Shown in pieces: positions 1 through 9,022 of a stretch of 64,000 nucleotides of DNA. This DNA comes from UBA7960 sp964348755. GTDB taxonomy: Bacteria > Bacteroidota > Bacteroidia > Bacteroidales > UBA7960. The stretch lies in assembly GCA_964348755.1 (NCBI GenBank), contig CAYGDW010000001.1, forward strand, positions 1 to 64,000, given 5' to 3'. The notes beneath the pieces are model-generated. The model saw only the letters and a program-made list of their open reading frames with translations, did no database searches and was not told where the DNA came from. Within the stretch, counting starts at the first letter, position 1. Each line of letters starts with the position of its first letter. The translations under genes were made by a program, and so were the position numbers.

Positions 1-26
1 TCCGAACGTAGTGAGGAATCTCATGC
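1..26. repeat. Fragment of a common intergenic repeat, cut by the window edge
   Basis: The first bases (TCCGAACGTAGTGAGG, then AATCTC) resemble the end of a short dispersed intergenic repeat that I recall from many bacterial genomes. Only the inner part of one copy is visible, and I see no second copy of this exact sequence in the window. The call rests on memory of the family. The rest of the stretch up to base 142 is AT-rich, with no recognisable signal. Confidence 0.35.
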
Positions 27-142
27 ATAAAATTCTACCCTTTTTTACTTTATCGAACAATAGTGTTTTTTTTTAAAGAAAAAAGATTGTATTTTTGGCC
101 ACCTTACTCAACAAATTCATTCACCATAAAAATATCCTGACC

Positions 143-523
143 ATGAATTTTCCTGAAGATCTCCTCTACACCAAAGACCACGAATGGGTAAAATTTGAAG
201 GCGAAGATGTTGTTGTTGGCATTACCGAATTTGCCCAAAAAGAACTTGGCGATATTGTATATGTAGAAGTTGATACCGTTGGCGAGAGTCTTGATAAAGA
301 AGAAACCTTCGGGACAATAGAAGCCGTTAAAACTGTTTCAGACCTCTTTATGCCACTTTCGGGCCAGGTTACCGAGTTTAACCAGGAGTTGGAGTCAACC
401 CCTGATGTGGTAAACAAAGACCCTTACGGGGCTGGCTGGATAATAAAAATGAAGCTCTCAAACCCTTCAGAGGTTGATGATCTTCTTCCTGTGGCAAGTT
501 ACAGAGCGCTCATAGGCAGCTAA
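143..523 (+). CDS. gcvH: Glycine cleavage system H protein
   Basis: H protein carries the aminomethyl group between the P, T and L proteins of the glycine cleavage complex on a lipoyl-lysine arm. The 126-residue product has the family length and the lipoylation motif EAVKTVSD, with the acceptor lysine at about residue 63. The ATG at 143 is preferred because an upstream TTG at 95 would add 16 residues with no family counterpart. The genes for the P, T and L proteins are not in the window. VanZ and TonB genes follow, an arrangement I recall from other Bacteroidota. Confidence 0.96.
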   Translation: MNFPEDLLYTKDHEWVKFEGEDVVVGITEFAQKELGDIVYVEVDTVGESLDKEETFGTIEAVKTVSDLFMPLSGQVTEFNQELESTPDVVNKDPYGAGWIIKMKLSNPSEVDDLLPVASYRALIGS

Positions 524-567
524 TATCAAATTTTTCTGCAAAATGGAAATGCGTTAAGCCCCTTTTG

Positions 568-954
568 ATGGCTTTCAAATATTTTATTCCTGGCATTATC
601 TGGGGGTTGATTGTTTTTTTGGCACTCAGCATATCACCATCAAATGTCCCAAAAATCATTTTCAGAATACCGCTTTTCGACCTTGTGGTTCATTTTGGGT
701 TATTTACCGGGTTTGGATTTTTGGCCTCTTTTGGATTTTTCAGGCAACAAAAGGGCAGCTTTATGCAGCGTAAGTTTGCATTTCTGGCGGCTGCTTCGGG
801 GCTAATTTACGGAATATTAACCGAGTTGATGCAATTATTTTTTTTGTCAGAACGGTTTGCAAGCATTTCGGATGCTGTTGCCAACCTTTTTGGAACAGTT
901 TTTGGGGTTGTTTTATTCGGCCTGGCTTTGATTTTAAGTCAAAAATTTAAATAA
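568..954 (+). CDS. VanZ family membrane protein
   Basis: This is a 128-residue integral membrane protein with about four hydrophobic segments. It contains the VanZ-like pattern of a helix followed by a polar E-x-x-Q segment (about residues 90-95, ILTELMQLF) and a final helix after SDAVANLFG. VanZ proteins were named from teicoplanin resistance, but most members, including short Bacteroidota forms next to gcvH, have no proven role. It is therefore not evidence of glycopeptide resistance. The ATG at 568 is chosen over an overlapping TTG at 565. It lies 44 bases after gcvH and is probably co-transcribed with it. Confidence 0.82.
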   Translation: MAFKYFIPGIIWGLIVFLALSISPSNVPKIIFRIPLFDLVVHFGLFTGFGFLASFGFFRQQKGSFMQRKFAFLAAASGLIYGILTELMQLFFLSERFASISDAVANLFGTVFGVVLFGLALILSQKFK

Positions 955-1069
955 AAATTGGCTAAAGAAAGCAGGAAAAGTTTTTTCAAATTATTTGTAT
1001 ATTAGCAGTCGCTTTTGAGCATGAACTTTTTTCGTCACGGGCGCCTGCCAAAAAACCACAAAACATAAT

Positions 1070-1747
1070 ATGGAAGCAAAGAAAACACCGAAAGCTGACC
1101 TTGAAAACAAGAAGCGCATTTTCCTCCAGATTGGTCTGGCAGTAGCGCTTTTGGGCGTTCTGGTAGCTTTTGAATGGAAAACTTACGAAAGGCCAGACTT
1201 CGACCTTGGCACCTTGGATATGGATTTTGTCGAAGAGGAAGACATTCCCATTACCCGCCAGGAAGTACCTCCGCCACCACCACCTCCCGAAATGTCAACA
1301 GAGTTGGTTATTGTTGACGACGATGTTGAAGTTGATGATGATTTTGTTATCGATGTTGAAGCCACTGTTTTCACTGAAATCAGAGAGTTTGCACCGGTAA
1401 TATTTCAGCAGGAAGAAGAAATCAAGGAAGACGTAATTTTTACTGTTGTTGAAGAACAGCCAAGTTTTCCGGGCGGTGAAGAGGCGCGCATACGTTACCT
1501 TACTGAGAACCTTCGCTACCCCCAAATGGCACGCGAAGCCGGTATTCAGGGAACTGTTTTTGTAACCTTTGTGGTTGAACGCGATGGCTCAGTAACCGAT
1601 GTTCGTGTACTTCGCGGAATTGGTGGTGGTTGCGACGAAGAAGCCGTAAGGGTAGTTCGCAATATGCCCCGCTGGAGTCCTGGCCGCCAAAGAAACCAAC
1701 CGGTAAGGGTTCAGTTTAACATGCCTATCCGCTTTGTTCTGAACTAA
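1070..1747 (+). CDS. tonB: Energy transducer TonB
   Basis: TonB couples the inner-membrane proton gradient, through ExbB/ExbD, to TonB-dependent outer-membrane receptors. The 225-residue product has a cytoplasmic N-terminus, one membrane helix (about residues 17-35), a short proline run (67-73) followed by an acidic periplasmic linker, and a C-terminal TonB domain (about 130-225) with RYPQMAREAGIQG and a final hydrophobic strand. The linker is acidic rather than the usual long Pro-Lys spacer. No exbB/exbD is nearby, so it probably uses a complex encoded elsewhere. A strong terminator follows directly. Confidence 0.92.
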   Translation: MEAKKTPKADLENKKRIFLQIGLAVALLGVLVAFEWKTYERPDFDLGTLDMDFVEEEDIPITRQEVPPPPPPPEMSTELVIVDDDVEVDDDFVIDVEATVFTEIREFAPVIFQQEEEIKEDVIFTVVEEQPSFPGGEEARIRYLTENLRYPQMAREAGIQGTVFVTFVVERDGSVTDVRVLRGIGGGCDEEAVRVVRNMPRWSPGRQRNQPVRVQFNMPIRFVLN

Positions 1748-1767
1748 ATTAAGCCGTAACGCATTTG

Positions 1768-1803
1768 AAAACGCTGTGCCCATAGGTGCGGCGTTTTTTT
1801 ATT
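1768..1803 (+). terminator. Rho-independent terminator after tonB
   Basis: The arms 1768-1780 and 1785-1797 pair along 13 positions, including a few G-U pairs, around a CATA loop. A run of T follows to 1801. It ends tonB and lies just before the stop of convergent recG. Confidence 0.8.
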
Positions 1804-1807
1804 TCGC

Positions 1808-3910
1808 CTAACTGATTTTGCTCCAAATGAGCTTCTCCTGATAAATGGCATTCAACCGATTTACCACTACGCGGTGGGCGGGTTTTTCAAGGTTAGGGTC
1901 TTCCTCAAGCAATTCGCGGGCCTTGTCGCGGGCAAATTTAAGTATTGCCTCATCTTTTGTCAGGTCGGCAATTTTCAATTCGAGCATTCCGCTTTGCTGG
2001 GTCCCTTGCAAATCGCCCGGGCCACGGAGCCTGAGATCCACTTCGGCAATTTCAAAACCATCGGTCGATTTCACCATAGTCTCAATCCGTTTGCGAGCAT
2101 CGTTGCTGAGTTTTTGGCCGGTAATTATAATGCAGTAGCTTTGATCGGCCCCACGGCCAACCCTGCCCCGCAACTGGTGAAGCTGCGATAGCCCGAACCG
2201 CTCGGCACTTTCAATAATCATTACTGAAGCATTTGCAACATCAATTCCAACTTCAATAACTGTGGTGGCAACCATAATTTGAGTGCCCCCTTTTACAAAC
2301 CGCTGCATTTCAAAGTCTTTGTCGGCAGGCTTCATCTGGCCGTGAACCATGCTTACTGCATACTGAGGCAACGGAAATTCGCGAATTATGCTTTCATACC
2401 CATCGGCCAAGTCTTTCAGATCTAAGGTTTCTGACTCCTTTATGAGCGGGTACACTACATAAACCTGCCTGCCCTGCTTTATCTGCTCCCGCATGAAGCC
2501 ATAAACTTTTAGGCGGTTGTTGTCGTATTGATGAATGGTTTTTATAGGTTTGCGGCCAGGAGGCAACTCATCAATTACTGAAACATCCAAGTCGCCATAC
2601 AAGGTCATTGCAAGGGTGCGGGGAATTGGGGTTGCGGTCATAACCAGCACATGGGGCGGAATCTGCCCCTTTGACCAGAGCCTGGCGCGCTGAGCTACTC
2701 CAAAGCGATGCTGCTCGTCAATGACTACCACCCCTAATTTTTCGAACTCCACTACATCTTCAATAAGGGCATGGGTACCAATAATTAATTGTATATGGCC
2801 CTGCTTCAAGGCCTTTAGCTGTTCGCGGCGTTTTGCCGGCCGGGTAGATCCAGTGAGTAAGCCAACAGTGATATTTAAGGGCTTAAGGATAGTTGAAACA
2901 GACTCAAAATGCTGAAACGCTAGTATTTCGGTAGGGGCCATAAGGCATGCCTGAAATCCGTTGTCAAGAGCCATAAGCATCGTCATTAGGGCAACCACGG
3001 TTTTTCCGCTGCCTACATCGCCCTGGAGCAGCCTGTTCATTTGCTTCCCCGAAAGGGTATCGCTGCGAATTTCCTTAACAACCCTCTTTTGAGCATTGGT
3101 AAGCTCAAAAGCAAGGCAATTGTTGTAAAAGTCATTGAATAGTGGCCCAATTTGCCTAAAGACATGTCCGCCACCCTTTTCTGAACGAACCAGCTTTTGC
3201 CTAAGCAAATTGAGTTGAATATAAAATAGCTCTTCGAATTTTAGCCGGGCGGTGGCCTTTTTAAGAGACAGGGGGTTTGGCGGAAAATGGATGTCGGAAA
3301 TGGCAGTTTTGCGGTCGGGGAGGTTAACCGACACAAGCAATGCTTCGGGCAAGGTTTCTTGTATATGATTAATGGCCTGAGGCAAAAGAACTTGCATGAG
3401 CTTTCCAAGTCCACGGCTGTCGAGCCCATGCGAGCGGAGTTTTTCCGATGAATTATAAACGGGCTGCATTGCCGAAACCTGACTGATAGCGCCGGGTGTA
3501 ACAGGCTCTACTTCGGGATGTACAATATTGTAGCGCCTTCCAAAAAGACTCGGTTTGCCAAAAACAATGTACTCAACACCTGGTTTAAACGCGTTTTTCA
3601 GCCACTTAAAACCCTGAAACCAAACCAACTCAATCTTGCCGGTTTTATCGCCAAGGGTGGCACTCATACGGGTGGTGCGCCGATTCCCATGCAATTCAAT
3701 ATCAGAGATATATCCGCGAAGCTGAACGTATGGCAGGTCTTCATTAACCTCGTTTACTTTATAAAATTTACTGCGGTCAACGTAGCGAAAAGGGAAAAAC
3801 TCTAGCAAATCGCCAAAGGTAAAAATGCCAGCCTCAGTTCGGAGCAACTCCCCGCGCCTGGGGCCCACTCCTTTGAGGTATTCAATAGAGTTATTTAAAA
3901 ATTCTTGCAT
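1808..3910 (-). CDS. recG: ATP-dependent DNA helicase RecG
   Basis: RecG remodels stalled replication forks and branch-migrates Holliday junctions. The 700-residue product has the family layout: an N-terminal wedge/OB domain (about 1-170), Walker A GDVGSGKT (about 297-304), a DEQH Walker B box near residue 400, motif III TATPIPRT, and helicase C-terminal motifs ending in QLRGRVGRG. Length and motif set are complete. It stands alone on this strand, between convergent tonB and a divergent outer-membrane protein gene, and I see no clear promoter match upstream. Confidence 0.97.
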   Translation of the reverse strand: MQEFLNNSIEYLKGVGPRRGELLRTEAGIFTFGDLLEFFPFRYVDRSKFYKVNEVNEDLPYVQLRGYISDIELHGNRRTTRMSATLGDKTGKIELVWFQGFKWLKNAFKPGVEYIVFGKPSLFGRRYNIVHPEVEPVTPGAISQVSAMQPVYNSSEKLRSHGLDSRGLGKLMQVLLPQAINHIQETLPEALLVSVNLPDRKTAISDIHFPPNPLSLKKATARLKFEELFYIQLNLLRQKLVRSEKGGGHVFRQIGPLFNDFYNNCLAFELTNAQKRVVKEIRSDTLSGKQMNRLLQGDVGSGKTVVALMTMLMALDNGFQACLMAPTEILAFQHFESVSTILKPLNITVGLLTGSTRPAKRREQLKALKQGHIQLIIGTHALIEDVVEFEKLGVVVIDEQHRFGVAQRARLWSKGQIPPHVLVMTATPIPRTLAMTLYGDLDVSVIDELPPGRKPIKTIHQYDNNRLKVYGFMREQIKQGRQVYVVYPLIKESETLDLKDLADGYESIIREFPLPQYAVSMVHGQMKPADKDFEMQRFVKGGTQIMVATTVIEVGIDVANASVMIIESAERFGLSQLHQLRGRVGRGADQSYCIIITGQKLSNDARKRIETMVKSTDGFEIAEVDLRLRGPGDLQGTQQSGMLELKIADLTKDEAILKFARDKARELLEEDPNLEKPAHRVVVNRLNAIYQEKLIWSKIS

Positions 3911-4293
3911 CAGGCTTTAGGGCTATTAACCGTAAAATTAATAATTCGGATGTGCCCGGCAAATTTTACTTAATAAAATCGACATAATTGCACAGGTGTT
4001 ACGCTTTTTTAAAAGGGTTTAACCGAATTTTAAATGCAAATAGAGTCAGAAACTTACCCAGCTTCATTCACAAAACATTTGCCCGAAGCAAAAAAATTCC
4101 CGCAATATCTGCCACCACATTCGAAGTTCAATTTTTGGAGGGGATGTCCGTTTTGCAGAAAAATAATTACTTTTATAATTCACTTTTTTAAATAAACCAA
4201 TCCCGGTTAAGAAACCTGCGCTCGAACCCGGGTGCGATTTTCTGCACAAAATTTCTACTTGCTCCTATCCAGTTTAAATTAAATTCTGAAACC
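3911..4293. other. Intergenic region between divergent recG and an outer-membrane protein gene
   Basis: This is 383 bases without a convincing gene. It is AT-rich and must hold the promoters of both flanking genes, but I find no clean TAnnTTTG on either strand. A 67-codon frame at 3988-4191 has no recognisable protein character. Confidence 0.5.
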
Positions 4294-5016
4294 ATGAAAC
4301 GCCTTTTTATTGCTATTTCAGTTTTTTTTGCCATTTCTTTGAGCCTGAGAGCTCAGGAAGTTTTTTTGGATGGCCGCACCGATCGCTTAATGATTGACCT
4401 TTTTAGCGACATTTGGAGTAACGTTCCCTCCGACATGGAGGTTTTCACCATAAACCGTGGGGTAAATATTTCATTGTTGCAGGACTTCCGGCTTGGTCAG
4501 TCAAAATTCAGTATTGCTGCCGGCCTGGGCCTTGCCAGCCACAATTTGTACAGCGACCATTTTTACAAAAGGCTGGCCGAATCCTCCTTTTCAATGTTCT
4601 CGCCTCAGCAGGCATTTCAATTTTATAAAATTAGTGATGTATATGGTGAGGTAAAAAATAACAAGTTGAACCTCACTTACCTTAACCTGCCCCTAGAATT
4701 CAGGTACCGCAACAACAACCTTAGTCATACCTTGCGATTTTACGGAGGCTTAAGATTTGGCTACCTGATTAATGGCCATACCAAAACCCATCTGAAAAAT
4801 GAAGAAGGTGTATTTGGGCCTGGGACTCAGGCAGAGCATAAGATAAAAGAGAAAAAATTGGGCAACTTAGAAAAATTTCAGTTTGGCATTACAGGAAGAA
4901 TTGGCTATGGGCGGGTTAATTTATACGCCTACCTGCCTTTGACCTATACTTTTGTCGGAAATAATTTCACCGAAATGAAGCCCTTTTCAATTGGATTGAC
5001 TTTTGTTATTTATTAG
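4294..5016 (+). CDS. Outer-membrane beta-barrel protein (PorT-like), unknown function
   Basis: This 240-residue protein has a clear signal peptide ending in SLRAQ at about residue 21. Alternating polar/hydrophobic strands typical of a small beta-barrel follow, for example FSIAAGLGLASHNLY and LRFYGGLRFGYLI, and it ends on a hydrophobic strand with a terminal aromatic (LTFVIY). That pattern fits BAM-inserted outer-membrane proteins of the outer-membrane-protein-beta-barrel/PorT group. No substrate can be inferred. The gene is single and converges on the PAP2-like gene with a four-base overlap of stop codons. Confidence 0.65.
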   Translation: MKRLFIAISVFFAISLSLRAQEVFLDGRTDRLMIDLFSDIWSNVPSDMEVFTINRGVNISLLQDFRLGQSKFSIAAGLGLASHNLYSDHFYKRLAESSFSMFSPQQAFQFYKISDVYGEVKNNKLNLTYLNLPLEFRYRNNNLSHTLRFYGGLRFGYLINGHTKTHLKNEEGVFGPGTQAEHKIKEKKLGNLEKFQFGITGRIGYGRVNLYAYLPLTYTFVGNNFTEMKPFSIGLTFVIY

Positions 5017-5636
5017 CCTCTAAGATAAAGGAAAAGCACAATCATAACGCAAGCGCCCAAGGCAAACCCTGCAAATACCTGGGGGAGGTCGTGGGCGTTT
5101 AATTTTACCCTGGAGGTTCCAAGCAAGCCCGATGCAAAAAAAGCGGCAATCAGCAGCAGGTCTAAGCCCAGGCTAAAAAGAATTGCCATACTTATAATAA
5201 ATCCGGTAAATCCGCCAATTGAAACCATGTGAATACTGATTTTCCATCGATAGGTAATCAACAATGTGAGCAATACAAGCAAAGCAGCTCCGATTATATA
5301 GAAATAAACTATAGAAGGCAGGGCTGCATTGCGGAGCATAAAATATGTAAGAATATAGTAAACGGCTGATAGCAAAAGGGGGAGCATGCGCTCACTACGG
5401 TTGTCGAGCAGTATATCCTGAATGAATCCGGTTTTTTTTAGCAAAATGATTGAAAGCAAAGGTAAAATTGCCGAGTTTATGAATAAAATGAGCAGTACGA
5501 TTTTTTTTACCTGCCCCGGCATTATAAATATTAAATGAGTATTGAGGTTAAACAAAACAATTAGCCCAAGGGTAGGCATAATAAGGGGATGCAAAAATGC
5601 CGATAATATACTGGCAATGCGGGTTTCAATTTTCAT
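5013..5636 (-). CDS. PAP2-like integral membrane protein with degenerate active site
   Basis: This 207-residue polytopic protein has about six helices and sequence around the PAP2 phosphatase motifs. There is a basic DNRSERMLP segment (79-86), KISIHM at 132-137 where PAP2 has PSGH, and SR at 175-176 followed by H182. The aspartate that normally follows the histidine is Q186. PAP2 enzymes dephosphorylate lipid phosphates such as undecaprenyl pyrophosphate. Here the catalytic set is incomplete, so activity is doubtful. Its ATG overlaps the rpoN stop (TAATG), which suggests translational coupling. Confidence 0.6.
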   Translation of the reverse strand: MKIETRIASILSAFLHPLIMPTLGLIVLFNLNTHLIFIMPGQVKKIVLLILFINSAILPLLSIILLKKTGFIQDILLDNRSERMLPLLLSAVYYILTYFMLRNAALPSIVYFYIIGAALLVLLTLLITYRWKISIHMVSIGGFTGFIISMAILFSLGLDLLLIAAFFASGLLGTSRVKLNAHDLPQVFAGFALGACVMIVLFLYLRG

Positions 5637-7138
5637 TACAGGAGTTCCTTTCTAAGCCGGGCTACAGGTATGTCGAGTTGCTCGCGGTATTTTGCTATAG
5701 TGCGCCTGGCAATGTTATACCCTCTTTCCTTCAGAATATCAGCCAACTCTTCGTCGGTTACCGGCTTAGTTTTGTTTTCGGCTTCAATGCAGTCCTGAAG
5801 AATTTTTTTCACCTCCCTGGTCGAGACTTCTTCGCCCGAGTCGGTTTGCAGCGATTCGGAGAAAAATGTTTTGAGCAAAAAGGTGCCGTATGGGGTTTGT
5901 ACATATTTGCTGTTGGCCACCCTTGAAATGGTAGAAATGTCGAGTTTTACCATATCGGCTATATCCTTCAGAATCATGGGCCTGAGTTTGGTTTCGTCGC
6001 CGCTGAGGAAATACTCTTTCTGGAATTTAAGAAGTGCCTCCATGGTAACCAGCAGGGTATTCTGGCGCTGACGGATAGCATCAATAAACCATCGGGCACT
6101 ATCGAGTTTTTGTTTTACAAACATCATGGTTTCTTTTTGCCTTTTGTCAACCTTGCCCCTCGATTCGGCCAGGGTTCCGAGCATTTGCGAGTAGGTGCGG
6201 TTAATCCGCAGGGCGGGGGCATTGTATGAGTTTAGCGATAGCTCAAGCTCCCCATCAATAATTGAAACAAAAAAATCGGGGACTATATATTCCGACGATT
6301 TTCCTGAGTCGCTTAGAGAGTTTCCTGGTTTTGGATTTAATTTAAGGACTTCATCTATGGCTGCTTTTAAATCTTCATCAGAGAGGTTGTGCTTTTTTTG
6401 AATTTTATCAAAGTGCTTGCGCGTAAAATCATTAAAATTTTTCTCGAGCAATAAGGTGGCATTTTTTAAGGCCTGAGTGCGGGGTGTTTTTCGCCTTATC
6501 TGCAGCAAAAGGCACTCCTGAAGGTCGCGGGCACCAACACCTGGCGGGTCAAACTCCTGAATAATCCTTAGCAGGTTCAATATTTCCTTAAAGCTGCTTT
6601 GAATGTTTTGATTGAATGCCAGATCGTCGGTTAGTGCATGAATATCGCGTTGCAAGTAACCCGAATCATCAATATTGCCAATTATGTGGGTAGCAATAAG
6701 ATGCTCTCTTTCGTTCAATTTTCTTAAGCCAAGTTGCGAAAGGAGCAACTCCTGAAAGCTAACACCCGAAACGAAAGGGATTTCTTTGCGTTCGTCGTCG
6801 GGGCTTGTATTTTGTGCATTGAGCCGGTAGGCGGGGATATCGTCATCATCGTCCACGTAATAATCGCTCAGGTCAAATTCTTCCTCGGCATTTCGCTGGG
6901 GTTCTTCAGGAATAAAGTCGTCGTCGGCCTCATCAAATTCCTCGTCAAAATCGTCTTCAAGCAGGTTTTCAGTATCATCGCCTTCATCTTGTCCTTCTTC
7001 AAGGGCAGGATTTTCTTCTATTTCCTGCTTTATACGCTGCTCAAGCATTATGGTAGGCACCTGCAAAAGCTTCATTAGTTGTATCTGCTGAGGCGACAAC
7101 TTTTGCAAAAGTTTTTGCTGAAGGCTTTGTTTTAACAT
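5636..7138 (-). CDS. rpoN: RNA polymerase sigma-54 factor
   Basis: Sigma-54 directs RNA polymerase to -24/-12 promoters and needs an AAA+ activator. The 500-residue product has the Gln/Leu-rich activator-interacting region I (residues 1-50, with LSPQQIQLMKLLQ), a very acidic region II (about 50-105), the core-binding domain, and the C-terminal RpoN box ARRTIAKYRE at about 478-487. No enhancer-binding protein gene is present in the window. The PAP2-like gene follows with a one-base overlap. Confidence 0.97.
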   Translation of the reverse strand: MLKQSLQQKLLQKLSPQQIQLMKLLQVPTIMLEQRIKQEIEENPALEEGQDEGDDTENLLEDDFDEEFDEADDDFIPEEPQRNAEEEFDLSDYYVDDDDDIPAYRLNAQNTSPDDERKEIPFVSGVSFQELLLSQLGLRKLNEREHLIATHIIGNIDDSGYLQRDIHALTDDLAFNQNIQSSFKEILNLLRIIQEFDPPGVGARDLQECLLLQIRRKTPRTQALKNATLLLEKNFNDFTRKHFDKIQKKHNLSDEDLKAAIDEVLKLNPKPGNSLSDSGKSSEYIVPDFFVSIIDGELELSLNSYNAPALRINRTYSQMLGTLAESRGKVDKRQKETMMFVKQKLDSARWFIDAIRQRQNTLLVTMEALLKFQKEYFLSGDETKLRPMILKDIADMVKLDISTISRVANSKYVQTPYGTFLLKTFFSESLQTDSGEEVSTREVKKILQDCIEAENKTKPVTDEELADILKERGYNIARRTIAKYREQLDIPVARLRKELL

Positions 7139-7242
7139 ATTGCGATGCCTGTTTACTTATTTGTAAGGCTTTTAAATAAAAACTGCTTTGAGCAAAAAGC
7201 AAACCACGATAAAATAATTTTTCGGGGTTTATCCTCCATTGT

Positions 7243-8652
7243 TTAAAATTCTGCATTTTGCGGGGTGCGCGGAAAAGGTATTACATCGCGAATGTTGCCC
7301 ATTCCTGAAACAAACAGCATAAGCCTTTCGAAACCGAGCCCAAAACCACTATGCGGCGCGGTGCCAAATTTGCGCGTTTCGAGATACCACCATACATCTT
7401 CCTCATGAATCCCCATTTCTTTAATGCGGCCATAGAGCTTTTCATAATTTTCCTCGCGCTGCGAACCTCCAATAATTTCTCCAATTTTTGGGAAAAGCAC
7501 GTCCATTGCCCGAACGGTTTTATTGTCGTCATTCAGTTTCATGTAAAATGCCTTAATCTCCTTGGGGTAATTGGTAAGAATTACAGGTTTTTTGAAGTGC
7601 TTTTCAACCAAATATCTTTCGTGCTCGGCCTGCAGATCAATACCCCAGTTTACGGCAAACTCAAATGTTTGCCCCGAGACCTGCAGTATTTCAATTGCCT
7701 GGGTATAAGAAAGCCGCTCAAATTTATTGCTAATCACAAAGTTGAGCCTTTCTATCAGCTCGGTGTCATACATTTTTTGCAAAAACTCAAGATCGTCACT
7801 GCAGTTTTCGATCAGGTAGCTGATAAGGTATTTAAGAAAATCCTCGGCCAGGTCCATATTGTCCTTAATGTCGTAAAACGCCATTTCGGGTTCAATCATC
7901 CAGAACTCGGCCAGGTGTCGGGTTGTGTTTGAGTTTTCGGCCCTGAATGTAGGCCCGAAGGTATAGATATTTGAAAGAGCCAGGGCACCCAGCTCGCCTT
8001 CGAGCTGCCCCGAAACTGTAAGGTTGGTTTCTTTTCCAAAAAAGTCCTGGCCAAAATCAATGCTTCCGTTTTCTTTGCGGGGCGGGTTGCTGATATCGAG
8101 CGTGGTAACCCTGAACATGGCTCCTGCCCCTTCGGCATCTGAGCCTGTAATAATTGGAGTGTGGAGGTAATAAAAGCCGGTATCGTTAAAGTATTTATGA
8201 ATGGCAAATGCCAGGGCATGGCGAATACGCAATATGGCGCCAAAAGTATTAGTGCGGGGGCGAAGGTGTGCAATCTCGCGCAAAAACTCAAGGGTGTGCC
8301 CTTTTTTCTGAAGCGGGTAAGTTTCTGGGTCGGCGGTTCCGTATAGCTCAATGGCGGTTGCCACAATTTCAATATCCTGGCCCTGACCTTTGGATTCAGC
8401 AAGAATGCCATTTACCGAAAGACATGAACCGGTAGTAATATGTTTTAAAAGCTCATCGTTGTTTATTTGTGCAACATCAACCACAATTTGAATGCTATGT
8501 ATTACCGAACCATCGTTCAAAGCAATGAAATTCACATTTTTATTTCCCCTCCGGGTCCTTACCCAGCCTTTAACGTTTATTTCCTGGCCCACAAGGTGGC
8601 TTACATCGCTTTTAAGCAAATTAGAAATTCTTTGTCGCTTCAATTCTTTCAT
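7243..8652 (-). CDS. asnS: Asparaginyl-tRNA synthetase
   Basis: AsnRS charges tRNA-Asn. The 469-residue class II enzyme has an N-terminal OB-fold anticodon-binding domain (VNVKGWVRTRRG-like segment, residues about 25-110) and the class IIb catalytic core. The core includes motif 2 (FRAENSNTTRHLAEFWMIEPE) and motif 3 (GFGLGFERLML) near the C-terminus. The residue pattern and length fit AsnRS rather than AspRS, which has an extra insertion. A candidate promoter (TATTTTTG) lies about 45 bases upstream. Confidence 0.96.
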   Translation of the reverse strand: MKELKRQRISNLLKSDVSHLVGQEINVKGWVRTRRGNKNVNFIALNDGSVIHSIQIVVDVAQINNDELLKHITTGSCLSVNGILAESKGQGQDIEIVATAIELYGTADPETYPLQKKGHTLEFLREIAHLRPRTNTFGAILRIRHALAFAIHKYFNDTGFYYLHTPIITGSDAEGAGAMFRVTTLDISNPPRKENGSIDFGQDFFGKETNLTVSGQLEGELGALALSNIYTFGPTFRAENSNTTRHLAEFWMIEPEMAFYDIKDNMDLAEDFLKYLISYLIENCSDDLEFLQKMYDTELIERLNFVISNKFERLSYTQAIEILQVSGQTFEFAVNWGIDLQAEHERYLVEKHFKKPVILTNYPKEIKAFYMKLNDDNKTVRAMDVLFPKIGEIIGGSQREENYEKLYGRIKEMGIHEEDVWWYLETRKFGTAPHSGFGLGFERLMLFVSGMGNIRDVIPFPRTPQNAEF

Positions 8653-8697
8653 TTTTCAGTTAGTGTTTTAAAAAGCCAGGTTTTATTTTTTGGCTTA

Positions 8698-8705
8698 CAA
8701 AAATA
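8698..8705 (-). promoter_or_regulatory. Candidate -7 element for asnS
   Basis: On the minus strand this reads TATTTTTG, matching the Bacteroidota -7 consensus TAnnTTTG. A TTTG lies 23 bases upstream, slightly further than the usual 19-21. Confidence 0.4.
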
Positions 8706-8958
8706 ACACAATTTTACTTTGGTGTAAGCAAAGGCAATGAGAGGGCCAATACTACCTTAGGTTGTAAGCAGCAAAACCAAAGGTTTCAATTGTTTAAACT
8801 ACTTTTAAAAAACAGGTTGTTTGGACTGGCTAAAGCATAAATTCGGGGTATGAATTTTTGCAGCCTATTGGTTGTTAATGCACTTTGGCATTTAATAAAT
8901 TTGGGGCACAAAACAACGGCTTACCCTTTCAGGGTCAGTTGGCCACATAACGGGGTCT

Positions 8959-8994
8959 AAAAAAAGCTTACTGTTGCCAAAGTCAACAGTAAGC
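8959..8994 (-). terminator. Rho-independent terminator of the coiled-coil lipoprotein gene
   Basis: The arms GCTTACTGTTG (8966-8976) and its complement (8984-8994) form an 11-base-pair stem with a seven-base loop. On the minus strand it is followed by a run of seven or more T. Confidence 0.8.
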
Positions 8995-9022
8995 CTAAAG
9001 TCAGAGGTTATAAAGTTATGTT

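Larger units (their letters stand above)
8653..9022. other. Intergenic region upstream of asnS
   Basis: This 370-base stretch has no supportable gene. It contains the asnS candidate promoter at its left end and the terminator of the coiled-coil lipoprotein gene at its right end. I see nothing recognisable in the middle. Confidence 0.5.

Noticed and set aside
568..954. Glycopeptide resistance from the VanZ protein
   Set aside because: No vanHAX or regulator genes; VanZ family members are common without resistance.
3988..4191. 67-codon frame in the recG intergenic region
   Set aside because: Composition and lack of any family resemblance make a gene unlikely.
7351..7932. 193-codon frame opposite asnS
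   Set aside because: Antisense shadow of a complete asnS.
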